Origin: Nocardia flavorosea NBRC 108225
GTDB lineage: Bacteria > Actinomycetota > Actinomycetes > Mycobacteriales > Mycobacteriaceae
Assembly (NCBI RefSeq): GCF_001613385.1
Contig: NZ_BDCG01000013.1
Span: 248,001-312,000, forward strand
Length of the DNA: 64,000 bases
Direction of reading: 5' to 3'
A program made the position numbers and the translations under genes. Below, piece after piece: positions 51,241 through 61,116 of this stretch (the first letter of the stretch is position 1; every line of letters starts with the position of its first letter). The notes under the pieces are model-generated. The model was not told the DNA's origin. It ran no database searches and was given only the letters and a program-made list of their open reading frames with translations.

Positions 51241-52461
51241 ATGGAAACATCCGTCCATCCCGGTTTCCCCCTCCCCGAAGCACACCAATGCCCCTTCGGA
51301 CCCGCCGCGCTGTCCTTCCGTCGAGCACTCCCGGTACAGAAGGTGCGCTGTCCCAGTGGTATCGACGCCTGGCTGGTCACCCGGGCCGCCGAGATACGGG
51401 AACTACTGGGCGACGCCGAGCGATTCAGCAACCGTCCGGCCCCCAACACCCATCTGCTCACTCATATCGTTCCGGACAGCCCGGCGGCGGACGGTGACTT
51501 CACGCGGATGGACGGCGAAGCGCATCAGCGGTTCCGTCGCCTGTTCGGTCCCGAGCTGATGTCGCGGGCCAATCTGACCCGATATGAGCCGGTGATTCAG
51601 CGAATAGTCGACAATCGCATCGATTCCCTCGCGGCGCTGGATACACCAGCCAACCTGCACGAACATTTCGCCCAGCCGGTTGTCGCGGCAGTACTCGCGG
51701 AGCTTTTCGGTATCCCGCCGCACCATTCGGAGATCATCGAGCGCACCACCTCGCGAGCGTTGGACACCCGGGCCACCCCGGAGCAGACGCTCGAAGAACA
51801 ACTACCGCTGATCGAACTCATGTACGGCCTTGTCACCGAGCGCCGCAGGTCACCGGGTGACGACCTGCTCAGCAAGATGCTCATCAGGGCCGATGGCTGC
51901 GACGACCCGATCTCCGACCTCGAACTGATGGCCATGGCGATCATCCTGCTCGTCGCGGGGGGCGACAGTACCGTGAGCGCCTTCCTGTCCGCGATTCAGG
52001 CCTTGTGGGACAACCCGGCACAGTTGGCCGCGTTGCGGGACGCCCCCACTGCGATACCTCTCGCGACAGAGGAGCTCATCCGCTATGCCGCGATCAGCCT
52101 GGGCGGCCTGCGGATGGCGACACGTCGCACCGAACTCGGCGACCGGACTATCGAGTCGGGTGATCTCATCGCGGCGTTCCTGCCCGCGGCGACCTGGGAT
52201 CCGGCACACTTCCCCGATCCGGAACACCTCGATATCACCCGCAGCGGCAGCGGCCATCTCGCTTTCGGGTACGGAGCACACTTGTGCCCGGGGCGCGGAC
52301 TCGCTCGTATGGAGATCCGGATAATGCTCGAAACGATTCTCCGCCGCATCCCGACTCTTCGTCCGGCCGGGTCCCCGGACGAGCGCCGCTACCGCACCCA
52401 CAATGTCGTACTGGGCCCGGCAGTACTCCCGGCCGCGTGGGATTTCGTAGCGCCGGCCTGA
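51241..52461 (+). CDS. Cytochrome P450, class I bacterial type
   Basis: The 406-residue P450 has HQRFRRLFGPELMS in helix C, an I helix LLVAGGDSTVSAF, EXXR as ELIR, and the haem loop LAFGYGAHLCPGRGLAR. All canonical residues are present. It resembles CYP105/107-type tailoring oxygenases. No ferredoxin gene is in the operon, so electrons must come from elsewhere. It starts 34 bp after the SDR stop. Confidence 0.9.
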   Translation: METSVHPGFPLPEAHQCPFGPAALSFRRALPVQKVRCPSGIDAWLVTRAAEIRELLGDAERFSNRPAPNTHLLTHIVPDSPAADGDFTRMDGEAHQRFRRLFGPELMSRANLTRYEPVIQRIVDNRIDSLAALDTPANLHEHFAQPVVAAVLAELFGIPPHHSEIIERTTSRALDTRATPEQTLEEQLPLIELMYGLVTERRRSPGDDLLSKMLIRADGCDDPISDLELMAMAIILLVAGGDSTVSAFLSAIQALWDNPAQLAALRDAPTAIPLATEELIRYAAISLGGLRMATRRTELGDRTIESGDLIAAFLPAATWDPAHFPDPEHLDITRSGSGHLAFGYGAHLCPGRGLARMEIRIMLETILRRIPTLRPAGSPDERRYRTHNVVLGPAVLPAAWDFVAPA

Positions 52462-52529
52462 TACGCACCGCGATACGCCGATCGCACCCGCTCGTCACTT
52501 CGCCGCTCGATCCAACAGTAGGAACGGAC

Positions 52530-53105
52530 ATGGTGAAATCACTATCCACTGGCACCCCCACAGCTCCCGGGCCGCATCGCAGCCCCTTCCGGGGTACCGG
52601 ACGCTGGCTCGGCACCCGCTCGTGGTTACCGCACGCGGCACCGGTCATCATCTGGTGGGAACGGGTACTACGCCGGGCAACACGTAACAGATTCGGACTG
52701 GGCGAGCTGGGTGGAACCACCGTCGCCCTGATCACTGTCCCCGGGCGACGCACCGGGATCCCGAGGACTACGCCTGTTTTCTACGTACCCCACGACGGCG
52801 GCTTCCTCGTGGCGGGGTCGAACTGGGGGCGCGATCGGCACCCGGATTGGTCGGCGAACCTGCTGGCCGCGTCCGAGGCAACGGTGACGGTACGAACCAC
52901 GTCCTACCGGACCCGTGTCCGGCCCGTCGACGGCGCGGACCGGGAACGGTTGTGGCAGGTACTGGTTACTGCGTGGCCGGGATTCGAGACAGAAGCCGAT
53001 ATCGCGGACCGGAGAAACTTCCGCCTTTTCTTGCTGGAACCGACGACGGTGGTCGACACCCCACCCTCTGTCCTCTCTCCCCGCCAGCAGATCGATACGA
53101 GGTAG
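52530..53105 (+). CDS. Deazaflavin (F420)-dependent nitroreductase-family protein
   Basis: The 191-residue protein follows the Ddn/Rv3547-like split-barrel family. It reads VALITVPGRRTGIPRTTPVFYV, then FLVAGSNWGRDRHPDWSANLLA and EATVTVRTTSYRTRVRPV. Members use reduced F420 to reduce quinones, enones or nitro groups. Start ATG after AGGAA. In this operon it could reduce a double bond in the product of the oxygenases. The cofactor is inferred from the family. Confidence 0.85.
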   Translation: MVKSLSTGTPTAPGPHRSPFRGTGRWLGTRSWLPHAAPVIIWWERVLRRATRNRFGLGELGGTTVALITVPGRRTGIPRTTPVFYVPHDGGFLVAGSNWGRDRHPDWSANLLAASEATVTVRTTSYRTRVRPVDGADRERLWQVLVTAWPGFETEADIADRRNFRLFLLEPTTVVDTPPSVLSPRQQIDTR

Positions 53106-53108
53106 ACA

Positions 53109-54152
53109 ATGACCGATATCGCGCCGGCCTCCGCCGTCCGGTTCACCGGAAACTCCACCGCCACATCGGCCGAGCGGTACGCCGCACGTGACCTCCGCGC
53201 CGGACCGCCACCTTTCCCGCACGGCTGGTTCGCCGTCGCGTTCTCCGACGAAGTTCGCCCCGGCACCGTATCGACGCGCCGTTTCATGGACCGCGAGATC
53301 GTCGTCTACCGCACGCGGTCCGGGACCGCCAGGGCCATCGAATCGTATTGCCCCCATCTCGGTGCGCACTTCGGGCACGGCGGCACCGTGGCAGGAGAAG
53401 AAATCCGCTGTCCTTTCCACGGCTTCCGCTTCGACACCTCGGGGCGGTGCACATCCACCCCCTACGGCTCCCCGCCACCGGCCGCGCATCTGGGCACCCT
53501 GGAGATGCGCGAAGCGCTCGGGGTGATCCTGGTCTGGCACGGAGCACCTGGCATCGATCCGTGGGAACTCGAGCTTCCCGAGATCGACAGCCGATGGCGC
53601 CCCATGCGCTACGACACGGTGGCATTGCACGGTCACCCGCAGGAGATCACCGAGAACGGCGTCGACTCCGGCCATCTCGCGGTTCTACACGGATTCGAGC
53701 AGGTGAAGGCCACGGCGAAACTCACCACCGCGGGGCCGCGCCTGCGGGCCGGCTATTCGTTCCGCAAACCTCTGCCGTTGTCGAAGGGGGTCGCGGCGGA
53801 GCTGTCCATCGACGTCCAGGGGTTGGGATTCTCCGTGGTCGAGGTCGTGACGAGTGCGGGTTGGACCATACGAGAGCTGATCCTCCCGACCCCGGCCGGT
53901 GGTCGTGAGGTGGAGGTGCGGATAGCCACGATGCTGCGGACCCGTTCCACCGGCCGGGCGAGCCGGTTCGCCTGGACGTCGGTCGAGGCGATCGTCGAGC
54001 GAACGTCGCTGCGATCGCTGCGGTCCGAGCTCTTGCGGGATCGCGAGATCTGGCAGCACAAGAAATACCTCGGGCGGCCGGCCCTGGCCGCGGGAGACGG
54101 CCCGATCGGCCCGTATCGGGCCTGGGCTCGACAGTTCTACCCGGACGCCTGA
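53109..54152 (+). CDS. Rieske non-haem iron oxygenase (KshA/DAF36-like)
   Basis: The 347-residue oxygenase has the Rieske cluster motif CPHLGAH...CPFHGF (about residues 82-103). The mononuclear iron site is ENGVDSGHLAVLHGF (about 181-195), with the D-x2-H-x4-H pattern. The sequence is like 3-ketosteroid 9-alpha-hydroxylase KshA and cholesterol 7-desaturase-type proteins. It is the last gene of the P450 operon, 3 bp after the Ddn-like gene. No reductase (KshB) is adjacent. With CYP51 and SDR neighbours it recalls bacterial sterol C-4 demethylation, in which a Rieske enzyme and a reductase act together. Confidence 0.9.
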   Translation: MTDIAPASAVRFTGNSTATSAERYAARDLRAGPPPFPHGWFAVAFSDEVRPGTVSTRRFMDREIVVYRTRSGTARAIESYCPHLGAHFGHGGTVAGEEIRCPFHGFRFDTSGRCTSTPYGSPPPAAHLGTLEMREALGVILVWHGAPGIDPWELELPEIDSRWRPMRYDTVALHGHPQEITENGVDSGHLAVLHGFEQVKATAKLTTAGPRLRAGYSFRKPLPLSKGVAAELSIDVQGLGFSVVEVVTSAGWTIRELILPTPAGGREVEVRIATMLRTRSTGRASRFAWTSVEAIVERTSLRSLRSELLRDREIWQHKKYLGRPALAAGDGPIGPYRAWARQFYPDA

Positions 54153-54569
54153 TCGAAGGTCGGAATGACAATCGGTAATCACTCACGGCGGCGACACGGT
54201 TCGTCGTGCACGGTCGAACCGCGCGCCGGCCCGCTGCTCCCGGCTCCGCTGATAATTGCACCAGCCCGGTCGGCTCGCACGGCCGGGTAGCCCTGCCTGT
54301 CCATGCGCCGATGCGCACCCGCACCCGGTACCGACTGCGGGCCGCTGACCACGCCGAGCGGTCACCGCGACCGACCGCTCGTCCGTCGCGCGGCAAAGAA
54401 GCGGCTGCTCACACGGCGAGGTAACGGCCTCCAAGACGTACTCGACAAAAATACGTGCGAGTAGCCCCCACACGCTGTGCATTTTCGTGCAGTGTCGGGG
54501 CAGACTGGCCCAAACGTACCCGCAACCCCGCCCGACCGGGCTCGTGCTTGCGCAGGAAGGAGTCGGCGA
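54153..54569. other. Intergenic region upstream of the acyl-CoA carboxylase
   Basis: No protein-like frame is seen on the plus strand; the long minus-strand frame is a shadow that continues through the carboxylase. A patch with GACAAAAATACG at about 54446-54457 may be part of the carboxylase promoter. AAGGAG at about 54557 is its ribosome binding site. Confidence 0.4.
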
Positions 54570-57500
54570 GTGTTCAACCGCATCGCCATCGTTAACCGTG
54601 GAGAGTCCGCCATGCGGCTCATCCACGCCGCCCGGGATCTGTCCGCGGAAACCGGGCAACCCATCGAAACGATCGCCCTGTACACCGACGTCGACCGGAA
54701 CGCGACGTTCGTACGGGAAGCCGATGTGACCTACGACCTCGGCCCGGCATCCGCACGCCCGTACCTGGACCTGAAGGTCCTGCGCAACGCTCTGCTGGCG
54801 ACGAAGGCGGACGCCGCATGGGTCGGCTGGGGCTTCGTCGCCGAGGATCCGGCGTTCGCGGAACTGTGCGAAGAAATCGGCGTGACCTTCGTCGGTCCCG
54901 GTCCGGAGGCCATGCGCAAACTCGGCGACAAGATCGGCGCGAAGCTGATCGCCGAGGAGGTCGGCGTGCCGGTCGCGCCGTGGAGCCGCGGCGCGGTCGA
55001 ATCGCTCGACGATGCGCTGGCCGCCGCGAGCACTATCGGTTACCCGCTGATGCTGAAGGCGACCGCCGGTGGCGGCGGCCGCGGTATCCGCGTGATCACC
55101 GACGAGTCGGAACTCGCCGACGCCTACGAACGCACCCGGCAGGAGGCCGTCCGTGCGTTCGGCAGCGGCGTGGTGTTCCTCGAACGGCTGGTCACCGGCG
55201 CCCGGCATGTCGAGGTCCAGGTGATCGCGGACGGCCAGGGCACCGCATGGGCGCTCGGAGTGCGCGACTGCTCGGTGCAGCGGCGCAATCAGAAGATCAT
55301 CGAAGAATCGGCTTCGCCGGTGCTGAGCCCCGAGCAGACGGCCGAACTGAAGGCCTCCGCCGAGCGGCTCGCGATCGCGGTCGACTACCGCGGCGCGGCG
55401 ACCGTCGAGTTCCTCTACCACCCCGGTGAGCAGCTGTTCGCGTTCCTGGAGGTCAACACCCGGCTCCAGGTCGAGCACCCGATCACCGAATACACCACCG
55501 GTTTCGATCTCGTCCGGGCGCAGCTGCATGTTGCCTCCGGAGGCAAGCTGGAAGGTGAGCCGCCGGCCGAACGCGGCCACGCAATCGAGGCCCGGCTCAA
55601 CGCGGAGGATCCCGACCGCGATTTCGCGCCCGCTCCCGGCCGTATCGCGCACCTCGACCTGCCCGCCGGCCCGGGTATCCGCGTCGATACCGGCGTCAGC
55701 GAGGGCGATACCATCCCGGCCGATTTCGATTCCATGATCGCCAAGATCATCGCCTTCGGGAGCAACCGTGAACAGGCGCTGGGCCGGTTGCGCCGCGCGG
55801 TCGCGCAGACCCGGGTGATCATCGAGGGCGGCGCCACCAACAAGAGCTTCGTCCTCGACCTGCTGGATCAGCCCGAGGTGATCGATGCCAGTGCCGATAC
55901 GGGCTGGATCGACCGGGTGCGCGGTGAAGGCCGGCTGGTCTCGCACCGCCACTCCAGTGTCGCCCTGGCCGCCGCCGCCATCGACGCCTACGAAGAAGAA
56001 GAGCGGGTCGAACAGCATCGCCTGCTGTCCACCGCCGCCGGCGGCCGCCCGCAGGTGCAGCACGACAGCGGCCGGCCGCTCGACCTGAAGTTGCGCGGTG
56101 CGAGCTACCGGGTGCGGGTCGCGCGGATCGGTGCGCATCGGTTCCGGGTCGGGATCGAGGCGGGCGCCGATGCCCGCACCGCCGATGTCGACCTCGAACG
56201 TTTCGACCGGCACACCGGGCAGGTCGTGGTCAACGGTGTGCGGTATCGCCTGATCACCGGCACGCACGGGCCGGTCCACCTGGTGGATATCGACGGCGTG
56301 ACCCACCGCATCAGCCGTGACGAAGGCGGCGTCGTCCGTTCGCCCGCCCCGGCGCTGGTGGTGGCCACCCCGCTGGAGGCCGGTGCCGAGGTCGAGGCCG
56401 GTGCCCCGGTTCTGGTGCTGGAGAGCATGAAGATGGAAACGGTGCTGCGTGCACCGTTCCGTGGCCGGGTGAAGGAGATCGGTGTCTCCGTCGGCACCCA
56501 GGTGGAGACGGGGGCGCCCCTGCTGCGCCTGGAACCGCTGGCCGAGGACGATGCCGGCGCGGATACCGCAGCCACCGTATCGGTCGAGCTGGACCTGCCC
56601 GCCGAATCCGCCCAGGTCCTGCCGCACGAGCGGATGACCCGCGGCCGGCAGGATCTGCGCAGCCTGCTGCTGGGATTCGATGTCGACCCGCACGACGATC
56701 GCCGCGTCCTCGACGACTACCTCACCGCACGCCGCGCGGCCGTCGCCGATAACCACCGGCCGCTCGCCGAGGAACTCGAGCTGATGCAGGTGTTCGCCGA
56801 TCTGGCCGAACTCAGCCACAACCGGTCGTTCGACGACGACGGCGGCGGCCGCAGCCATGTCCACAGCGCCCGCGAATACTTCCACACCTACCTGCAGAGC
56901 CTCGATGTCGAGCGGGCCGGGCTGCCGGAATCGTATCGGGCGAAGCTCGCCGCGGCTCTCGGCCACTACGGCGTCACCGAATTGGACCGCACCCCGGCGC
57001 TCGAGGCGGCAGTCTTCCGGATCTTTCTCGCTCAGCAGCGTCCCGCCGACACCGTCGAGGTCATCTCGACCCTGCTGCGGGAGTGGCTGCGCGAACCGAT
57101 GCCCGACGGAGTGCTGCGCGAACCGGTCGGTCTCGCCCTGGAGCGGCTGGTAGCGGCGACCCAGGTGCGGTTCCCGGTGATCGCCGACCTCACCCGCGGC
57201 CTGGTCTTCGCCTGGTACGGCCAGCCGGTGCTGCGCCGCAACCGGGCCCGCGTCTACACCGACGCCCGCAAGAACCTCAGCTACCTCGACGCCAACCCGG
57301 ATGCGGCCGACCGCGGCGAACGGATCGCACAGATGGTGAGCGCCACCGAACCGCTGGTGCGGTTGCTGGGGCAGCGGCTGTCGCGCGGTTCCGCGGACAA
57401 CACGGCAATGCTGGAGGTGCTGACCCGCCGCTACTACGGCAACAAGGACCTCACCGATGTTCGCACCCGGCAGGCCGGTGACTGCACCTTCGTCGTGGCC

Positions 57501-60035
57501 GAACGCAAGGGCGTGAACCTGGTCTCGGCCGCGGTGAGCTTCGATTCCCTCGCCGACACCGTGCGCGGACTGGCCGAACTGGCGACCGGTACCGCCTCCA
57601 TCGAAGCCGATATCTACCTGTCCTGGGAGAACCAGCCCGAGGATTTCGAGAGTATGGCGGCGGCCCTGCACGAGGTGCTCAATGCCGCGCCACTGCCCAA
57701 TCTGGTGCATCGGATCACCGCCACCGTCGCCGGCAGCGATAACGCGGTCATGCACCACCACTTCACCTTCCGCCCGTCGGCCACCGGCCTGGACGAGGAA
57801 CACCTCATCCGCGGACTGCACCCGTATATCGCGCAGCGGATGCAGATGAAGCGGCTGCACAAGTTCGATCTCACCCAGCTGCCGTCCTCGGACAACGAGG
57901 AGGTGTACCTGTTCCGGTGTGTGGCCAAGGAAAACCCCGCCGACGAACGTCTCGTCGCGTTCGCCCAGGTGCGCGACCTCACCGCGCTGCGTGACCACGA
58001 CGGCCGGCTGGTCACCCTGCCGACCGCCGAAAGCACCATCGCCACCTGCCTCGATTCGATCCGGCGGGCGCAGGCCGGGCGGCCGGCGGCCAAACGGCTG
58101 CAGACCAACCGCATCGTCATGTACATCTGGCCCACGATCGACATCACCCGCGGCGAGCTGGAGAAGATCGTCGAGCGGGTGCGCCCGACCACGGTCGGCG
58201 CCGGGCTGGAGGAAATACTGCTCATCGCCCGCCAGCCCGATCCGAAAACCGGTGAACTGGTCAAACTCGCGTTGCGGATCACCTTCGACGCGATCGGCGG
58301 CACCCAGGTCGTCGTCGGTGAGCGTTCCGACGAACCGGTGGAGCCGCTGGACGAGTACCGCCAGAAGGTGCTGCGCGCCGCCGGCCGCAATGCGGTGTAC
58401 CCGTACGAATTGACCGATCAGCTCGGCGATTTCACCGAATACGATCTCGACGCCGACCACACGCTGGTCCCGGTCGACCGGCCGAAGGGCCGCAACACCG
58501 CCGCGATCGTCGCCGGTGTGGTGACCACCCCGACCGACCGGTACCCCGAGGGCATCACCCGCGTGGTGCTGCTCGGCGATCCCACGAAATCGCTGGGCGC
58601 GCTGTCGGAACCGGAATGCCGCCGGATCATCGGCGCGCTCGATCTGGCCGACCGGATGCAGGTTCCGCTCGAGTGGTACGCGCTGTCCTCCGGCGCCCGG
58701 ATCTCGATGAGCTCCGGTACCGAGAACATGGACTGGGTGGCGGCGGCGCTCAAGCGCATCGTCGAATTCACCCAGGACGGCCGCGAAATCAACATCGTGG
58801 TCGCTGGTATCAATGTCGGCGCCCAGCCGTACTGGAACGCCGAAGCCACCATGCTCATGCACACCAAGGGCATCCTGGTGATGACCCCTGATTCGGCCAT
58901 GGTGCTCACCGGTAAACAGTCGCTGGACTTCTCCGGTGGTGTCTCCGCCGAGGACAACTTCGGTATCGGCGGCTACGACCGGGTGATGGGCCCGAACGGC
59001 CAGGCGCAGTACTGGGCGCCGAACCTCACCGCCGCCCGCGGTGTCCTGATGTCGCATTACGATCACACCTACGTCGCGCCCGGCGAGGACTCCCCGCGGC
59101 GGGCGACCACCACCGACCCGGTGGATCGCGATATCTCCGACTTCCCGCACGTGCTGGCGGACAGCGGTTTCACCACCGTCGGCGAGATCTTCTCCCCGAC
59201 TGCCAACCCGGACCGCAAGAAGCCGTTCGATATCCGGACCGTTATGCGGGCACTGTCCGATCAGGACCACGATGTGCTCGAACGCTGGGCCGGAATGGCC
59301 GACGCCGAAACCGCGGTCGTGCAGGACGTCCATCTGGGCGGTATCCCGGTCTGCCTGCTGGGTATCGAATCCCAGAACATTCCGCGGCGGGGTTTCCCGG
59401 CGACCGACGGCCCCGACACCTACACCGCGGGCACCCTGTTCCCGCAGTCGTCGAAGAAGGCCGCGCGGGCGATCAACGCGGCCAGCGGTAACCGCCCGCT
59501 GGTCGTCCTCGCGAACCTGTCCGGCTTCGACGGTTCACCGGAATCGATGCGCAAACTGCAACTCGAATACGGCGCCGAAATCGGCCGTGCCATCGTCAAT
59601 TTCGACGGCCCGATCGTGTTCTGCGTGATCTCCCGCTACCACGGTGGCGCGTTCGTGGTGTTCTCGAAGGCCCTGAACCCGAATATGACGGTCCTCGCCA
59701 TCGAAGGCTCCTTCGCCTCGGTCCTCGGCGGCGCCCCCGCCGCGGCCGTCGTGTTCGCGGGCGAGGTCGGCAAACGTACCGCCACCGACGCCCGGGTCCG
59801 TGACCTGGAGCAGCGCGCGGCGAATGCGGGCGGCACCGAACGCGCCGCCCTCACCGCGGAACTCGACGAACTCCGCTCCTCGGTCCGCGCGGAGAAACTG
59901 GGTGAGGTCGCCGCGGAGTTCGACGGCGTGCACAGCATCCAGCGCGCCGTCGAGGTCGGGTCGGTGGACGCCATCATCCGCGCCGCCGAACTGCGCCCCC
60001 GCATCATCGAAGCCATCGAGGCGCGGCTGGGGTGA
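54570..60035 (+). CDS. Single-chain long-chain acyl-CoA carboxylase (BC-BCCP-CT)
   Basis: The 1821-residue enzyme carries all parts of a biotin-dependent carboxylase in one chain. The N-terminal biotin carboxylase/ATP-grasp (about 1-500) has KATAGGGGRGIRV near 168 and EVNTRLQVEHPITEY. The biotin carrier site is ESMKMET near 619. A large central region (about 680-1290) is followed by a carboxyltransferase (about 1300-1815) with SGARISMSSGTENMDW, GKQSLDFSGG and LGGAPAAAVVFAGEVG. This matches the actinobacterial long-chain acyl-CoA carboxylases described from mycobacteria, which form large homo-oligomers. It would make 2-carboxyacyl-CoA for lipid or mycolate synthesis. GTG start after AAGGAG. 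A strong terminator follows. Confidence 0.93.
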   Translation: MFNRIAIVNRGESAMRLIHAARDLSAETGQPIETIALYTDVDRNATFVREADVTYDLGPASARPYLDLKVLRNALLATKADAAWVGWGFVAEDPAFAELCEEIGVTFVGPGPEAMRKLGDKIGAKLIAEEVGVPVAPWSRGAVESLDDALAAASTIGYPLMLKATAGGGGRGIRVITDESELADAYERTRQEAVRAFGSGVVFLERLVTGARHVEVQVIADGQGTAWALGVRDCSVQRRNQKIIEESASPVLSPEQTAELKASAERLAIAVDYRGAATVEFLYHPGEQLFAFLEVNTRLQVEHPITEYTTGFDLVRAQLHVASGGKLEGEPPAERGHAIEARLNAEDPDRDFAPAPGRIAHLDLPAGPGIRVDTGVSEGDTIPADFDSMIAKIIAFGSNREQALGRLRRAVAQTRVIIEGGATNKSFVLDLLDQPEVIDASADTGWIDRVRGEGRLVSHRHSSVALAAAAIDAYEEEERVEQHRLLSTAAGGRPQVQHDSGRPLDLKLRGASYRVRVARIGAHRFRVGIEAGADARTADVDLERFDRHTGQVVVNGVRYRLITGTHGPVHLVDIDGVTHRISRDEGGVVRSPAPALVVATPLEAGAEVEAGAPVLVLESMKMETVLRAPFRGRVKEIGVSVGTQVETGAPLLRLEPLAEDDAGADTAATVSVELDLPAESAQVLPHERMTRGRQDLRSLLLGFDVDPHDDRRVLDDYLTARRAAVADNHRPLAEELELMQVFADLAELSHNRSFDDDGGGRSHVHSAREYFHTYLQSLDVERAGLPESYRAKLAAALGHYGVTELDRTPALEAAVFRIFLAQQRPADTVEVISTLLREWLREPMPDGVLREPVGLALERLVAATQVRFPVIADLTRGLVFAWYGQPVLRRNRARVYTDARKNLSYLDANPDAADRGERIAQMVSATEPLVRLLGQRLSRGSADNTAMLEVLTRRYYGNKDLTDVRTRQAGDCTFVVAERKGVNLVSAAVSFDSLADTVRGLAELATGTASIEADIYLSWENQPEDFESMAAALHEVLNAAPLPNLVHRITATVAGSDNAVMHHHFTFRPSATGLDEEHLIRGLHPYIAQRMQMKRLHKFDLTQLPSSDNEEVYLFRCVAKENPADERLVAFAQVRDLTALRDHDGRLVTLPTAESTIATCLDSIRRAQAGRPAAKRLQTNRIVMYIWPTIDITRGELEKIVERVRPTTVGAGLEEILLIARQPDPKTGELVKLALRITFDAIGGTQVVVGERSDEPVEPLDEYRQKVLRAAGRNAVYPYELTDQLGDFTEYDLDADHTLVPVDRPKGRNTAAIVAGVVTTPTDRYPEGITRVVLLGDPTKSLGALSEPECRRIIGALDLADRMQVPLEWYALSSGARISMSSGTENMDWVAAALKRIVEFTQDGREINIVVAGINVGAQPYWNAEATMLMHTKGILVMTPDSAMVLTGKQSLDFSGGVSAEDNFGIGGYDRVMGPNGQAQYWAPNLTAARGVLMSHYDHTYVAPGEDSPRRATTTDPVDRDISDFPHVLADSGFTTVGEIFSPTANPDRKKPFDIRTVMRALSDQDHDVLERWAGMADAETAVVQDVHLGGIPVCLLGIESQNIPRRGFPATDGPDTYTAGTLFPQSSKKAARAINAASGNRPLVVLANLSGFDGSPESMRKLQLEYGAEIGRAIVNFDGPIVFCVISRYHGGAFVVFSKALNPNMTVLAIEGSFASVLGGAPAAAVVFAGEVGKRTATDARVRDLEQRAANAGGTERAALTAELDELRSSVRAEKLGEVAAEFDGVHSIQRAVEVGSVDAIIRAAELRPRIIEAIEARLG

Positions 60036-60085
60036 TCTGATCGAGCGGTGCGCGCGGTGGAAGTGTGCACCGCCCAAGCCCTGCT

Positions 60086-60125
60086 GATGCCCTCGCCGAC
60101 CCCAGCGGCGAGGGCATCGTTTTTT
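60086..60125 (+). terminator. Intrinsic terminator of the acyl-CoA carboxylase gene
   Basis: GATGCCCTCGCC and GGCGAGGGCATC form a perfect 12-bp stem with a 9-base loop, followed at once by GTTTTTT. It lies 50 bp beyond the stop codon. It is the only textbook Rho-independent terminator I saw in the window. Confidence 0.9.
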
Positions 60126-60195
60126 ACCGCAGCACGAGCACCACGTCTGCGTGCAGCGTCACAGGGCGCTACAAAACGGTTCGCACCAGGCTCGA

Positions 60196-60750
60196 TTACC
60201 GGGGCGGCAGAATCCCCTGGCCGTTCATCACCAGGCCGCCGTTGACGATGGCACCGACGAGGCAGCCGGGCAGAGCGCCCACGATCAGAAGGACGAGCCC
60301 GATAAGGGCACCGATCCCACAGCCGATGGCCGCGCCCAGGATGAGCGTTTCGTTACTGGCGATATCCTTCAGCGGCGCAGTCGGCACCGGCGCACCGTTC
60401 GCGGCAGCGGCGGGACGGTCGATGGTCAGGGAGGTTCCGGCCGCATCCACCTGCGCGTCGAGACGGACCTCCTGACCCGCGACCTGATACACCAGCGGCA
60501 CCTGTTCCAGCACTTCGCCGTCTGCTGCGACGACCTCGACCGAATTCTCGGTAACCGCGAAAGCGCCCGATGTGAGTGTGGTGGTCGCGCTGGAGCGGTC
60601 GGGGGACCACGCCATCGAATACCCCACATTCCCATCCACTTTCCCGGCTACCGGATGCGCCATACTCGCCTCACCGTGTGCGGTACCGGCCATGACGCCG
60701 ACTGCCGCAGTGGAAAGCAACGCCGTTGCGGCGATTTTGGCGAATTTCAT
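60196..60750 (-). CDS. Exported/membrane-anchored protein of the Nocardia DUF8020-like type
   Basis: The 184-residue protein has a signal peptide (KFAKIAATALLSTAAVGVMA, cleaved near AHGEAS). A beta-rich domain follows (about 35-110) with ATTTLTSGAFAVTENSVEVV and PLVYQVAGQEVRL. The C-terminal stretch, about 130-170, is Gly/Ile-rich and hydrophobic (GAAIGCGIGALIGLVLLIVG) with two cysteines, like a membrane hairpin. Similar proteins are widespread in Nocardia and have no known function. It is convergent with the carboxylase gene. Confidence 0.7.
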   Translation of the reverse strand: MKFAKIAATALLSTAAVGVMAGTAHGEASMAHPVAGKVDGNVGYSMAWSPDRSSATTTLTSGAFAVTENSVEVVAADGEVLEQVPLVYQVAGQEVRLDAQVDAAGTSLTIDRPAAAANGAPVPTAPLKDIASNETLILGAAIGCGIGALIGLVLLIVGALPGCLVGAIVNGGLVMNGQGILPPR

Positions 60751-60760
60751 TGTGCATGCC

Positions 60761-61063
60761 CTATCTGTGTTCGAAGTGCGGATCGATCGTGTGGATGATC
60801 GCATACCCGGCAGGATTCATTACCGAAATATCTTTCGCCGCTTGGTGATTTGCGTATATGCGACAGTCACGCTCGTGCCGGAACAGACCCATCACCATAT
60901 ACTTCTCGAGCTCACGGCGGACAAAACAGTCGTCCGAACTTGTCAGTTCTGGGAGCACAGCCTCGGCATTGCCGCGCAGTACGGTTCCGATACCAGCAGG
61001 ATGTGGTCGCAGCAAGACACCGGGACAAGCTGGTACCGACCGCTGGTAGTCTTCGATCAGCAT
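60761..61063 (-). CDS. Hypothetical protein, less GC-rich than neighbours
   Basis: A 100-codon frame from an ATG at 61063. The product (YQRSVPACPGVLLRPH and RRELEKYMVMGLFRHERDCR among its parts) resembles no family I know. Third codon positions are clearly less GC-rich than in adjacent genes, yet the frame is free of stops, which hints at a real, perhaps acquired gene. It lies just upstream of the DUF8020-like gene on the same strand and back to back with the Uma2 gene. The alternative is non-coding DNA of lower GC. Confidence 0.35.
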   Translation of the reverse strand: MLIEDYQRSVPACPGVLLRPHPAGIGTVLRGNAEAVLPELTSSDDCFVRRELEKYMVMGLFRHERDCRIYANHQAAKDISVMNPAGYAIIHTIDPHFEHR

Positions 61064-61116
61064 TTCTGCAGGTCGATCCCTGCGGACAGCCGCTGAATCC
61101 CCACGAGGAGCTGACT

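Noticed and set aside
54183..59333. A 1716-codon open frame on the minus strand
   Set aside because: It lies wholly antisense to the acyl-CoA carboxylase, and its product is a His/Gly/Asp-rich low-complexity string typical of the reverse frame of a GC-rich gene.
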